Source: Clostridiales bacterium (GTDB lineage Bacteria > Bacillota > Clostridia > Oscillospirales > Oscillospiraceae). From it: a stretch of 64,000 nucleotides of DNA. Of the stretch, positions 7,915 to 15,330 are shown piece by piece (position 1 is the first letter of the stretch; the number at the start of each line of letters is the position of its first letter). Below the pieces are notes generated by a model that had not been told where the DNA came from, did no database searches, and was given only the letters and a program-made list of their open reading frames with translations. The DNA lies in NCBI GenBank assembly GCA_022775085.1, contig JALFJQ010000039.1:48719-112718 (forward strand). The letters run 5' to 3'. Made by a program: the position numbers and the translations under genes.

Positions 7915-8820
7915 ATGGGATTTTTTGATAAAATTAAGGAAGGCCTCGCAAAGACCCGAGATGCCCTGAGCGATTCTCTGGGCAGTGTGTTTTCGGGCTT
8001 TTCCGAAATTGACGATGATTTTTATGACGAGCTGGAGGAAAGCCTGATTCTGGCGGATCTGGGCGTGGACACGGCCTGCAAGGCGGTGGAGCGGCTGCGA
8101 AAGGCTGTCCGGGAAAAGCGCCTCAAGACCACCGAAGAGGCCAGAACCGCCCTTAAGGAAATTTTAGTGGACATGCTGAACGTTGGGGACACGGCCCTGA
8201 ACCTGACCACTGCCCCCAGCGTGGTACTGGTCATTGGCGTCAACGGCGTGGGCAAGACCACCACCATCGGCAAAATTGCCACCCAGCTGACCCGGCAGGG
8301 GAAGAAGGTGCTGCTGGTGGCGGCGGATACCTTCCGGGCGGCGGCAGCTGACCAGCTGGAAATCTGGGCACAGCGCAGCGGCGCGGCAATCGTCCGGCAG
8401 CACGAGGGTGCAGACCCGGCTTCCGTGGTTTACGACGGCATTCAGGCGGCCCGGGCACGGGATGTGGATGTCATCATCATCGACACCGCCGGCCGGCTCC
8501 ACAACAAAGCCAATCTCATGAATGAGCTGAATAAAATCAGCCGGATCATTGACCGGGAGCTGCCCGATGCGGCCCGGGAGACCCTGCTGGTGCTGGACGG
8601 CACCACGGGTCAGAACGGCCTGATTCAGGCCAAACAGTTCAAGGAAATCGCGGGAGTCACCGCCATCGCCCTGACCAAGCTGGACGGCACCGCCAAGGGC
8701 GGCATCGTCATCGCCGTGGCGGACGCTTTGCAGATTCCTGTGAAATTTGTGGGCGTGGGGGAGCAGGCAGACGATCTGATGCCCTTTGAAGCCAAGGATT
8801 TTGTGGAGGCGCTGATCTGA
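7915..8820 (+). CDS. ftsY: Signal recognition particle receptor
   Basis: FtsY is the membrane-associated GTPase that docks SRP-ribosome complexes at the translocon. The chosen start, ATG 7915 after TTGGAGT, gives 301 residues beginning MGFFDKIKEGLAKTRDALS, the amphipathic start typical of short FtsY. An upstream in-frame start would translate the repeat element and is rejected. N domain to about residue 95; G domain with GVNGVGKTTT, DTAGRLHNK, TKLDGTAKGG and the closing GVGEQADDLMPF. The acidic A domain of enterobacterial FtsY is absent, as usual in Firmicutes. The gene sits behind smc and its stop overlaps the start of rdgB. Confidence 0.96.
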   Translation: MGFFDKIKEGLAKTRDALSDSLGSVFSGFSEIDDDFYDELEESLILADLGVDTACKAVERLRKAVREKRLKTTEEARTALKEILVDMLNVGDTALNLTTAPSVVLVIGVNGVGKTTTIGKIATQLTRQGKKVLLVAADTFRAAAADQLEIWAQRSGAAIVRQHEGADPASVVYDGIQAARARDVDVIIIDTAGRLHNKANLMNELNKISRIIDRELPDAARETLLVLDGTTGQNGLIQAKQFKEIAGVTAIALTKLDGTAKGGIVIAVADALQIPVKFVGVGEQADDLMPFEAKDFVEALI

Positions 8821-9425
8821 TGAAGGTAGTTTTGGCAAGCAAAAATCCCCACAAATTGGTGGAGATCAGTAAAATTACCGAAAAATTCGGCATGGAGCTG
8901 GTGATGGAATCCGATCTCGGCGTGGACATCGACGTGGAGGAAACCGGCACCACTTTTGAGGAAAATTCCTATCTCAAGGCGGAAGCCGTCATGAAGGCCA
9001 CGGGCCTGCCCGCATTGGCGGACGACTCCGGCATCGCCGTGGATGCCCTGAATGGCGAACCGGGCATCTACTCCGCCCGGTACGGCTTTGACGAAAGCCT
9101 GGACGACTGGGGCAGACTCCAGCTGCTGCTGAAAAACACGGAAAACGTCCCCGATGGGCAGCGTCAGGCGAAATTCGTCTGCGTCATCACCATGGTGACC
9201 CCGGAAGGGCAGTGTATTCAGGCCCGTGGAGAAATTCACGGCGAGCTGCTCCGTGCCCCCGCCGGAGAAAACGGCTTTGGCTATGATCCCATTTTTTACT
9301 ATCCTCCCGCCGGTATGACCACTGCGGAAATGGCCCCGGAGGAGAAAAATAAAGTCTCCCACCGGGCCAATGCCCTGCGGGTGTTCTACGACAAATTAAA
9401 GGAGGCTGGCTATGCTGACAAGTAA
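8820..9425 (+). CDS. rdgB: XTP/dITP diphosphatase (HAM1 family)
   Basis: This enzyme hydrolyses non-canonical purine nucleoside triphosphates (XTP, ITP, dITP) to monophosphates and so keeps them out of DNA and RNA. The 201 residues show the family motifs: N-terminal VVLASKNPHKLVEI, the catalytic TFEENSYLKA, ADDSGIAVDALNGEPGIYSARY, and the C-terminal FGYDPIFYYPPAGMT and SHRANALR. Length is typical. The start ATG overlaps the ftsY stop by one base (TGATG), and the gene's end overlaps yhbY by 14 bp, so ftsY-rdgB-yhbY is one tightly coupled unit. Confidence 0.96.
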   Translation: MKVVLASKNPHKLVEISKITEKFGMELVMESDLGVDIDVEETGTTFEENSYLKAEAVMKATGLPALADDSGIAVDALNGEPGIYSARYGFDESLDDWGRLQLLLKNTENVPDGQRQAKFVCVITMVTPEGQCIQARGEIHGELLRAPAGENGFGYDPIFYYPPAGMTTAEMAPEEKNKVSHRANALRVFYDKLKEAGYADK

Positions 9426-9882
9426 ACAGCGCGCGGAACTTCGCGCTCAGGCCAATACCCTGGAAACCACCCTGATGGTGGGCAAGGACGGCGTGACGGA
9501 AGCGGTGGCAGCGGAAGCTGACCGACTGCTCACCGCGAGAGAATTGGTAAAGGGCAAGGTGCTGGAAACCGCCCTCATGTCCCCCCGGGAGGTGTCCGAT
9601 GCCCTGTGCCAGGTCACGGGAGCCGAGGGTATCGCCTGTGTGGGCAACAAATTCGTCATCTGGCGGTTCTCCGAAAAATGTCAGGAGGCCCGGAACCAGA
9701 CGGGACGGGCCAAGCGGAAGGAGACCCCGAAATCCAAAGCTGACCCCGTGGGCAAGGGTGTCCGCGCCCGCCGGGCCGCTGCCAGAAAGGTGCGGGAGCA
9801 GCGCAATCAGTATTTCAAAGAACAGGCCATCGAAAAGTCCATCGAGCGCAGCCGGGAAAAGCGGCTGCGGGGCGGGGACTGA
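9412..9882 (+). CDS. yhbY: YhbY family RNA-binding protein with basic tail
   Basis: The first 88 or so residues form a CRM/YhbY domain: LTSKQRAELRAQANTLE, MVGKDGVTEAV, LVKGKVLETAL and CVGNKFVIWR. YhbY-type proteins associate with the large ribosomal subunit precursor. Here a 65-residue extension follows that is very rich in Arg and Lys (RKETPKSKADPVGKGVRARR and RSREKRLRGGD), making 156 residues against about 95-105 for the usual single-domain protein. The tail is probably disordered and RNA-binding. The start overlaps the end of rdgB; AAAGGAGG lies eight bases upstream of ATG 9412. The gene is followed by a repeat element. Confidence 0.88.
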   Translation: MLTSKQRAELRAQANTLETTLMVGKDGVTEAVAAEADRLLTARELVKGKVLETALMSPREVSDALCQVTGAEGIACVGNKFVIWRFSEKCQEARNQTGRAKRKETPKSKADPVGKGVRARRAAARKVREQRNQYFKEQAIEKSIERSREKRLRGGD

Positions 9883-9887
9883 GCCAA

Positions 9888-9993
9888 GCCTCCCCTTTCA
9901 GGGGAGGTGGCCCGGCGGACGCCGGGTCGGAGGGGTGAATCGGGCAAACACCCCTCAGTCAGCTTCGCTGACAGCTCCCCTATAAGGGGAGCC
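9888..9993. repeat. Palindromic intergenic element (CTCCCC/GGGGAG type)
   Basis: About 105 bp between yhbY and nadD. Hairpins CTCCCC-N5-GGGGAG stand at both ends (9890-9906 and 9975-9991). Between them are GGCCCGGCGGACGCCGGGTC and CAGCTTCGCTG hairpins and matching GAGGGG/CCCCTC segments. The layout resembles the CTTCCCCC elements at 14761-14970 and 18288-18485 and shares their GGTGGCC segment, so it is probably a subfamily. Confidence 0.7.
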
Positions 9994-10030
9994 TAGAGAT
10001 AGTTCAGATATGGATAGAGGAAGGGGTACT

Positions 10031-11215
10031 ATGGAACGAATCGGCATTTACGGCGGGACTTTCAACCCACCCCATATTGGACATATGCAGGCGGCCAGGC
10101 AGGCCGTCACCGCACTGGGCCTCAGCAAGCTTCTGCTGATCCCGGCCTATGCTCCGCCCCACAAGGCGGTGCTGCCCGGGAATTCCCCCACAGCCCGGCA
10201 AAGGCTCCAAATGCTGCGCATTGCGGCGGCAGGCTGTCCGGAAATTGAGGTTTCCGACATGGAACTGCGCCGGGAGGGTGTCAGCTACTCCTGGGAGACG
10301 GTGGAGGCAGTGAAAAGGCAGTATCCCGACGCGGAGCTGGTGCTGCTTATGGGGACGGATATGTTTCTGTCCTTTGACACCTGGATGCACCCGGAGGAAA
10401 TCCTGAAAAATGCCTCTTTGGGTGTTTTCTACCGGGGAGATAAGGGAGAACAGCCCGCCATCGCAAAGAAAAAGGCGGAAATGGAAGCCACGGGCGTCAC
10501 CGTGTATCTGGTGCGCAACGATGTGATTCCCATTTCCTCCACCCAAATGCGGCGGCTTCTGGCCTTCCGCTGTGCCGGGGAGTTCCTTCCGGAGGGGGTG
10601 CTGGACTACATCCGGGAAAACCACCTCTACGATACCCGTGCGGCATGGAAGAACCTTCCCATGGAGGAGCTGGAACCCATCGTGATCAGCCTCTTAAACC
10701 CCAACCGGGTGAAACACGTTCTGGGCTGCCGGGACGCGGCGGTGGCGCTGGCGAAGCGCTGGGGGGCGGATGTTACCGACGCTGCCCGGGCAGGGCTGCT
10801 CCACGACATTACCAAGGCCATTGACGGCCCCCTGCAATTGACATTGTGCCAGGCCTATGGTAAACTGTTAGACGATTTTTCCAAGCGGTATCCAAGGACG
10901 CTCCATGCGCTGACCGGCTCTATGGTTGCCCAGCGGATTTTTGGGGAAAATGAGAATGTGGTTTCCGCCATCGAGTTCCATACCACCGGAAAGGCGAATA
11001 TGACTTTGCTGCAAAAGATCATCTATGTGGCAGACTACATGGAGCCAAACCGGGATTTCCCCGGGGTAGAGCGGCTGCGGGAACTGGCCTTTACCGACAT
11101 TGACGCCGCGCTGAAGCTGGGGCTGGAAATGACGCTGGATCACCTGAATGAGCAGGGAGCCGAGGTGTCTCCCGCCTCCCGGAGCGCTCTGGCCTGGCTG
11201 AACAAGAAAGGATAG
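10031..11215 (+). CDS. nadD: NadD-YqeK fusion: nicotinate-nucleotide adenylyltransferase and HD-domain phosphohydrolase
   Basis: A 394-residue two-domain protein. Residues 1 to about 195 are NadD, which joins nicotinate mononucleotide and ATP to deamido-NAD: YGGTFNPPHIGH holds the HxGH motif, with GTDMFLSFDTW and ISSTQMRRLL as the second conserved site. From about residue 220 comes a YqeK-type HD domain (VKHVLGCRDAA, then LLHDITKAI with the HD pair, then AIEFHTTG and IYVADYMEPNR). YqeK-type enzymes hydrolyse Ap4A symmetrically. In Bacillus the two are separate adjacent genes; here they are one frame with no stop. ATG 10031 follows AGGAAGGGG; an in-frame ATG at 10010 is less likely. rsfS follows after 5 bp, the usual order. 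Confidence 0.94.
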   Translation: MERIGIYGGTFNPPHIGHMQAARQAVTALGLSKLLLIPAYAPPHKAVLPGNSPTARQRLQMLRIAAAGCPEIEVSDMELRREGVSYSWETVEAVKRQYPDAELVLLMGTDMFLSFDTWMHPEEILKNASLGVFYRGDKGEQPAIAKKKAEMEATGVTVYLVRNDVIPISSTQMRRLLAFRCAGEFLPEGVLDYIRENHLYDTRAAWKNLPMEELEPIVISLLNPNRVKHVLGCRDAAVALAKRWGADVTDAARAGLLHDITKAIDGPLQLTLCQAYGKLLDDFSKRYPRTLHALTGSMVAQRIFGENENVVSAIEFHTTGKANMTLLQKIIYVADYMEPNRDFPGVERLRELAFTDIDAALKLGLEMTLDHLNEQGAEVSPASRSALAWLNKKG

Positions 11216-11220
11216 ATGTT

Positions 11221-11583
11221 ATGTTAACACCAAAAGAGATCGCCTATGAAGTGACCAAGGCGCTGGACGCCAAGAAGGGCATGGACATCAGGCTTTTGAA
11301 GATCGACCGGGTCAGCAGTCTGGCAGACTATTTCCTGATCTGCACCGGCACCTCCAACACCCACGTCAAGACCCTGTGCGACTACGCCGAGTACACCCTG
11401 GAGCAGCTGGGCGAGCCGATGCTGGGCCGGGAGGGCCACCGGGGCAGCGCCTGGGAGCTGCTGGATTACGGCACCATCGTGGTGCACGTATTCACCGAGG
11501 AAGCCCGGAAGTTCTATGATCTGGAACGCCTGTGGGCCGACGCGGAAGTGGTAGATTTGAAAGACATTATTATCGCGGAATAA
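11221..11583 (+). CDS. rsfS: Ribosomal silencing factor RsfS
   Basis: RsfS binds ribosomal protein uL14 on the 50S subunit and blocks subunit joining when nutrients are short. The 120 residues match the family throughout: KGMDIRLLKIDRVSSLADYFLICTGTS-type core (SLADYFLICTGTSNTHV), EGHRGSAWELLDYGTIVVHVF and the end FYDLERLWADAEVVD. The gene follows nadD-yqeK after 5 bp and precedes leuS by 28 bp, keeping the common nadD-yqeK-rsfS order. AAGGATAG before ATG 11221 is the likely ribosome site. Confidence 0.96.
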   Translation: MLTPKEIAYEVTKALDAKKGMDIRLLKIDRVSSLADYFLICTGTSNTHVKTLCDYAEYTLEQLGEPMLGREGHRGSAWELLDYGTIVVHVFTEEARKFYDLERLWADAEVVDLKDIIIAE

Positions 11584-11611
11584 CGCGGTTTTTAAGAGAG
11601 GAATGTTCACC

Positions 11612-14035
11612 ATGAACTACGATTACGCAAGCATTGAAGCCAAATGGCACAAATACTGGCAGGAAAACGACACCTTCCACACCGACGTGTGGGATTTCAG
11701 CAAGCCTAAGTATTACGTGCTGGATATGTTCCCGTACCCTTCCGGTGTGGGCCTGCACGCGGGCCATCCCGAGGGCTACACGGCCACCGACATCATGTCC
11801 CGCATGAAGCGGATGCAGGGCTACAACGTGCTGCACCCCATGGGCTACGATTCCTTCGGCCTGCCTGCGGAGCAGTACGCCGTGAACACCGGCCACAACC
11901 CCAACGGCTTCACCCAGAAGAACATCGAGACCTTCTCCCAGCAGCTGAAGGAGCTGGGCTTTGACTATGACTGGTCGAAGATGATCGCCACCTCCGACCC
12001 CTCCTTCTATAAGTGGACCCAGTGGATTTTCAAGAAGCTCTACGAAAAGGGCTACGCCAAGCGGATTGAAATGCCCGTCAACTGGTGCGAGGAGCTGGGC
12101 ACGGTTCTTTCCAATGATGAAGTCATCGACGGCAAGTCCGAGCGGGGCGGCTATCCCGTTGTCAAGAAAAATATGATGCAGTGGGTCATTGACCAGCCCG
12201 CCTTTGCTGAGAAGTTGCTGGACGGCCTGAACGAGATCGACTGGCCCGAATCCACCAAGGAAATTCAGCGCAACTGGATCGGCAAGTCTACCGGCGTGGA
12301 GGTGGACTTCCAGCTGGTTGGCGGCGGTCAATTCTCCATCTACACCACCTGTATCGAGACCATTTACGGCATCACCTTCATGGTGCTGGCCCCCGACGGC
12401 AAGATCGTCCAGAGCCTCATGGATCGGGTGCAGAATAAGGAAGAAGTCCAGGCCTACATCGACGAGACGGTCAAAAAGAGCGACATGGACCGCACCGACC
12501 TGAATAAGGGCAAGTCCGGCTGTCCCCTCAAGGGCGTGTATGCCATCAACCCGGTGAACGGCAAGCAGGTGCCCGTGTTCATCGGCGACTTTGTCCTTGC
12601 CAACTACGGAACCGGCGCGGTGATGGCGGTGCCCAGCCACGACCAGCGTGACTTTGAGTACGCCGTGGTGCACAACATCCCCATGGTGCAGGTCATCGAG
12701 GGCCGGGATGTTTCTGAGCGGGCCTTTGAGAAGCAGGACTACCTGGGCAAGGGCTGCAAGCTGATTAACTCCGAGGAATTCACCGGCCTGACGGTGGAGG
12801 AGGCCAAGGAGGCTATCACCCAGAAGCTTGAAAAAATGGGCGTTGCAAGAAGAAAGAACAACTACCACTTCCGGGAGTGGATTTTCGCCCGCCAGCGCTA
12901 CTGGGGCGAGCCGGTGCCCTGCGTGTACACCGACGACGGAAAGACCTACTTCCTCCCCGACGAGGAGCTGCCTCTGATCCTGCCCGAACTGGAAGATTAC
13001 AAGGGCAAAAACGGTCAGGCTCCTCTGGAAAACGCCACCGAGTGGAAGAAGTACGACAAAAACGGCATCCACGGTGTCCGGGAGACCTCTACCATGCCCG
13101 GCAGCGCCGGTTCAAGCTGGTACTATATGCGCTATATCGACCCCCAGAACGACAAGCAGCTCTGCGACCCTGAACTGCTGAAGCACTGGCTGCCCGTTGA
13201 CCTGTACGTTGGCGGCCCGGAGCACGCCGTGGGCCATCTGATGTACTCCCGGATCTGGAACCGCTTCCTGTACGACGAGGGCATCTCCCCGGTGAAGGAG
13301 CCGTTCAAGAAGCTGGTGCATCAGGGTATGATTCTGGGCGAGAACGGCATCAAGATGGGCAAGCGGTTCCCCGAATACGTGGTGAACCCCAGCGACATCG
13401 TCCGGGACTACGGCGCGGATACCCTGCGGCTGTACGAGATGTTCATGGGCCCGCTGGAGGTCTCCAAGCCCTGGAGCACCACCGGCGTCATTGGCGCAAA
13501 GAAGTTTATTAACCGTGTGTGGAACTTCTTCACCGAGAGCGCCAACATCACCGACACCGACGACGGCAGGCTGACCAAGATCTACCACCAGACCGTGAAA
13601 AAGGTGACGAATGACTTTGAAACCCTGGGCTTCAATACCGCCATCGCCCAGATGATGGTCTTTGTCAACGAGGTCTACAAGGTGGGCACCTGCCCCCGGG
13701 AGTACGCCGAGGGCTTCATCAAGATGCTCTCCTGCATTACCCCCCACGTGGGCGAGGAGATGTGGCAGATTCTGGGCCACGACAAGACCATCGCCTACGA
13801 GCCTTGGCCCACCTACGATGAAAATAAGTGCAAGGATCACGAAGTCAACATCGCGGTGCAGGTCAACGGCAAGATGCGCGGTACTGTGTTGATGGATGCT
13901 GACCTTCCCGACGAGCAGGTCATCGCGGGCGTTACTGCCGACGAGAAGATCGCCAAGTTCCTGAGCAAGCAGGGCGGTAAGATTGTCAAGACCATCGTGG
14001 TCAAGAACAAGCTGGTGAACCTGATCGTCAAGTAA
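11612..14035 (+). CDS. leuS: Leucyl-tRNA synthetase
   Basis: LeuRS charges tRNA-Leu and edits mischarged products. ATG 11612, nine bases after AGAGAGGA, gives 807 residues starting MNYDYASIEAKWHKYWQEN; ATG 11603 is too close to the ribosome site. The HIGH motif appears as LHAGHPEGYT near residue 49, as is usual for LeuRS. The CP1 editing domain (about 220-400) keeps GTGAVMAVPSHDQRD with its universal Asp, but the threonine-rich TTRPDT segment reads TTCIETIYG near residue 244. The KMSKS signature reads KMGKRFPEYVVNP near 581. Both departures may be lineage features. The C-terminal anticodon and VNGKMRG domains are intact. It is probably in the nadD-rsfS operon. Confidence 0.96.
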   Translation: MNYDYASIEAKWHKYWQENDTFHTDVWDFSKPKYYVLDMFPYPSGVGLHAGHPEGYTATDIMSRMKRMQGYNVLHPMGYDSFGLPAEQYAVNTGHNPNGFTQKNIETFSQQLKELGFDYDWSKMIATSDPSFYKWTQWIFKKLYEKGYAKRIEMPVNWCEELGTVLSNDEVIDGKSERGGYPVVKKNMMQWVIDQPAFAEKLLDGLNEIDWPESTKEIQRNWIGKSTGVEVDFQLVGGGQFSIYTTCIETIYGITFMVLAPDGKIVQSLMDRVQNKEEVQAYIDETVKKSDMDRTDLNKGKSGCPLKGVYAINPVNGKQVPVFIGDFVLANYGTGAVMAVPSHDQRDFEYAVVHNIPMVQVIEGRDVSERAFEKQDYLGKGCKLINSEEFTGLTVEEAKEAITQKLEKMGVARRKNNYHFREWIFARQRYWGEPVPCVYTDDGKTYFLPDEELPLILPELEDYKGKNGQAPLENATEWKKYDKNGIHGVRETSTMPGSAGSSWYYMRYIDPQNDKQLCDPELLKHWLPVDLYVGGPEHAVGHLMYSRIWNRFLYDEGISPVKEPFKKLVHQGMILGENGIKMGKRFPEYVVNPSDIVRDYGADTLRLYEMFMGPLEVSKPWSTTGVIGAKKFINRVWNFFTESANITDTDDGRLTKIYHQTVKKVTNDFETLGFNTAIAQMMVFVNEVYKVGTCPREYAEGFIKMLSCITPHVGEEMWQILGHDKTIAYEPWPTYDENKCKDHEVNIAVQVNGKMRGTVLMDADLPDEQVIAGVTADEKIAKFLSKQGGKIVKTIVVKNKLVNLIVK

Positions 14036-14310
14036 GCGGCGAGTCGCCGCTGACAATGCGTTACGAGCACTGGGCAGTTATCACACATCCTTTGGGCCCC
14101 TCGACCGGCAGTGCTCAGGAATGTGGTAAATTGTGCTTTAGCGGCGAGTCACCGCTGACAACGGGCACGCATTGTGGGGCGGCCCTGCCGCCCCGGTGTC
14201 TGTCCTGCCGCCGATACCGAGCGGTGCCCAATGGTGTAACGAATATAGACCAGTCGGGCACGCATTGGCAGGCGGCCCTGCCGCCTTTTGTAAAAAAACC
14301 AAATTCCTGC
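14036..14310. repeat. Repeat-rich non-coding gap between leuS and rpsU
   Basis: No gene was found. AGCGGCGA-G-TCGCCGCT palindrome sequences start at about 14035, and a related copy (AGCGGCGAGTCACCGCTGAC) stands at 14140. The segment 14057-14104 (GCGTTACGAGCACTGGGCAG, then the ATCACACATCCTTTGGGCCC stretch) is a diverged copy of the 110-bp repeat at 60243-60352 and 63891-64000. Later, GGGCACGCATTG occurs twice, each followed by GGCGGCCCTGCCGCC-like palindromes. Confidence 0.6.
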
Positions 14311-14339
14311 TTGACAATTGGAGAAAATGCGTATATAAT
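14311..14339 (+). promoter_or_regulatory. Promoter of rpsU
   Basis: TTGACA (14311-14316), 17-bp spacer, TATAAT (14334-14339): a full consensus sigma-A promoter, as expected for a highly expressed ribosomal protein gene. Confidence 0.9.
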
Positions 14340-14409
14340 ATTCAAGCCTAGTATGAGGCCCTGAACGCATCCTGGATTGAGCCGGATGCCATCGGAGGGA
14401 GGGAAAACC

Positions 14410-14592
14410 ATGTCTGAAATTCGCGTCAAGGAGAACGAGTCTCTGGAGAGCGCTCTGCGCCGTTTTAAGCGGAGCTGCGCCAAGGAGGGCGTTATCGCCG
14501 AAGTGAAGAAGCGCGAGCATTACGTCAGCCCCAGCCTGAAGCGCAAGCAGAAGTCCGAGGCCGCCCGTAAGAACAAGAGAAAGTTCTACTAA
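14410..14592 (+). CDS. rpsU: 30S ribosomal protein S21
   Basis: bS21 is a small basic protein of the 30S platform, near the anti-Shine-Dalgarno end of 16S rRNA. The 60 residues follow the family: [20 protein letters not shown], then [18 protein letters not shown] and the basic tail [13 protein letters not shown] 14410 lies behind GGAGGGAGGG; an in-frame ATG at 14377 upstream of that site is rejected. The gene stands alone between a consensus promoter and a strong terminator, with about 70 nt of leader. Confidence 0.97.
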   Translation: MSEIRVKENESLESALRRFKRSCAKEGVIAEVKKREHYVSPSLKRKQKSEAARKNKRKFY

Positions 14593-14614
14593 TATCCCTC
14601 TTGAATACGCTCGA

Positions 14615-14645
14615 AACCGCTCTGCCGCAAGGCAGGGCGGTTTTT
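14615..14645 (+). terminator. Terminator of rpsU
   Basis: AACCGCTCTGCC (14615-14626), GCAA tetraloop, and GGCAGGGCGGTT (one G-T pair) running into TTTTT. Confidence 0.9.
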
Positions 14646-14760
14646 GCGTTCCTGTTTTGGAGTTAGGCGTGAGGAACCATACGCCCATACGCTCCATACG
14701 GGCCTTTTTGTCCAGCCCGCAAATCAACTGCGCTTATTCGACAATGCTGCGCTTTCGCGG

Positions 14761-14970
14761 AGCAATGCCTTCCCCCGGGGGGAAGGTGGCCGAGCGCCAG
14801 CGAGGTCGGATGAGGATCGGCGCGATGTACAGATTTTGAAGGCAGTCTGTAAAAATGGTACTATTTTGAAGGCCATCACTTTTTATCTGACTGCATTTTA
14901 TACCATAAGATGTCGCCGTTCCTCATCCGCCCCCTTCGGGGGCACCTTCCCCCCGGGGGAAGGCATTGCT
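14761..14970. repeat. CTTCCCCC palindromic element, intact copy
   Basis: A 210-bp element with perfect 28-bp inverted ends: AGCAATGCCTTCCCCCGGGG... at 14761-14788 and the exact complement at 14943-14970. Next to the ends are GTCGGATGAGGA and TCCTCATCCG segments, also inverted. The interior, about 100 bp, is AT-rich and has no gene. A sister copy lies at 18288-18485. Confidence 0.75.
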
Positions 14971-14989
14971 TCGCTATATTCCCCTTTAT

Positions 14990-15197
14990 TGAACAAGACT
15001 CCGTAGATGGGAGCAGCCGCATCTATACAAGATGAAGATATTTCCTATTGGAATCTCTCCGCAGAGTGGACACCACAATGCTGCATCTCAATTCCCTGTT
15101 GCTGTGTCAGCCCATCTTGTATTGTATGTTTCCTTTGTCTATGTACAAGGTAATTACAGAACCCCCGGCCCTCTATCATCCGAGCCGGGGGTTATTT
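14990..15197 (+). ncRNA. Candidate structured RNA ending in an intrinsic terminator
   Basis: Visible pairing: hairpin TAGATG/CATCTA (15004-15009 with 15020-15025); a long-range stem ATACAAGATG/CATCTTGTAT (15025-15034 with 15113-15122); inside it GGAAT/ATTCC (15050-15054 with 15091-15095), GCAG/CTGC and GTGG/CCAC. This is one long hairpin with a large central bubble, as in 6S RNA, but identity is unproven. The terminator AACCCCCGGC/GCCGGGGGTT (15160-15169 with 15184-15193) then TATTTT closes it. No gene in the same direction follows, and no clear promoter was found. Confidence 0.3.
15160..15197 (+). terminator. Strong GC hairpin with T-rich tail
   Basis: Perfect 10-bp stem (15160-15169 and 15184-15193), 14-nt loop, followed by ATTTT. 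It does not follow any recognised plus-strand gene, which is why a non-coding transcript is suspected upstream. Confidence 0.65.
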
Positions 15198-15330
15198 TGA
15201 AGCAGAGTACAGTTCTCCCTCAGCTCCGCACCCCAGTCAGAGCCAAGTCTTGTCGAAGGTTGTCAGTTGATTTGCGTGCTGGACAAAAAGGCCCGTATGG
15301 AGCGTATGGCGTATGGTTCCTCACGCCTGT

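Larger units (their letters stand above)
14665..15328. repeat. 664-bp non-coding segment bounded by 65-bp inverted repeats
   Basis: The left arm 14665-14730 (AGGCGTGAGGAACCATACGC...) and right arm 15264-15328 are reverse complements, differing by one inserted base and about one substitution. The arms share a segment containing CTCCATACGGGCCTTTTTGT. Inside are a CTTCCCCC repeat (14761-14970) and a structured stretch ending in a terminator (14990-15197). No convincing gene lies inside; the right arm ends at the ygiQ stop codon. No transposase or integrase is present. Confidence 0.7.

Noticed and set aside
11570..13072. 500-codon minus-strand frame opposite leuS
   Set aside because: Antisense shadow of leuS with no motifs or ribosome site.
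14056..14364. 102-codon plus-strand frame after leuS
   Set aside because: It translates repeat sequence that recurs at 60243 and 63891 and runs into the rpsU promoter.
14990..15197. T-box leader
   Set aside because: AGTGGACACCAC is only superficially like a T-box core, the specifier stem is not visible, and no downstream gene follows in the same direction.
14665..15328. Insertion sequence
   Set aside because: Inverted ends are present but no transposase frame or clear target duplication exists.
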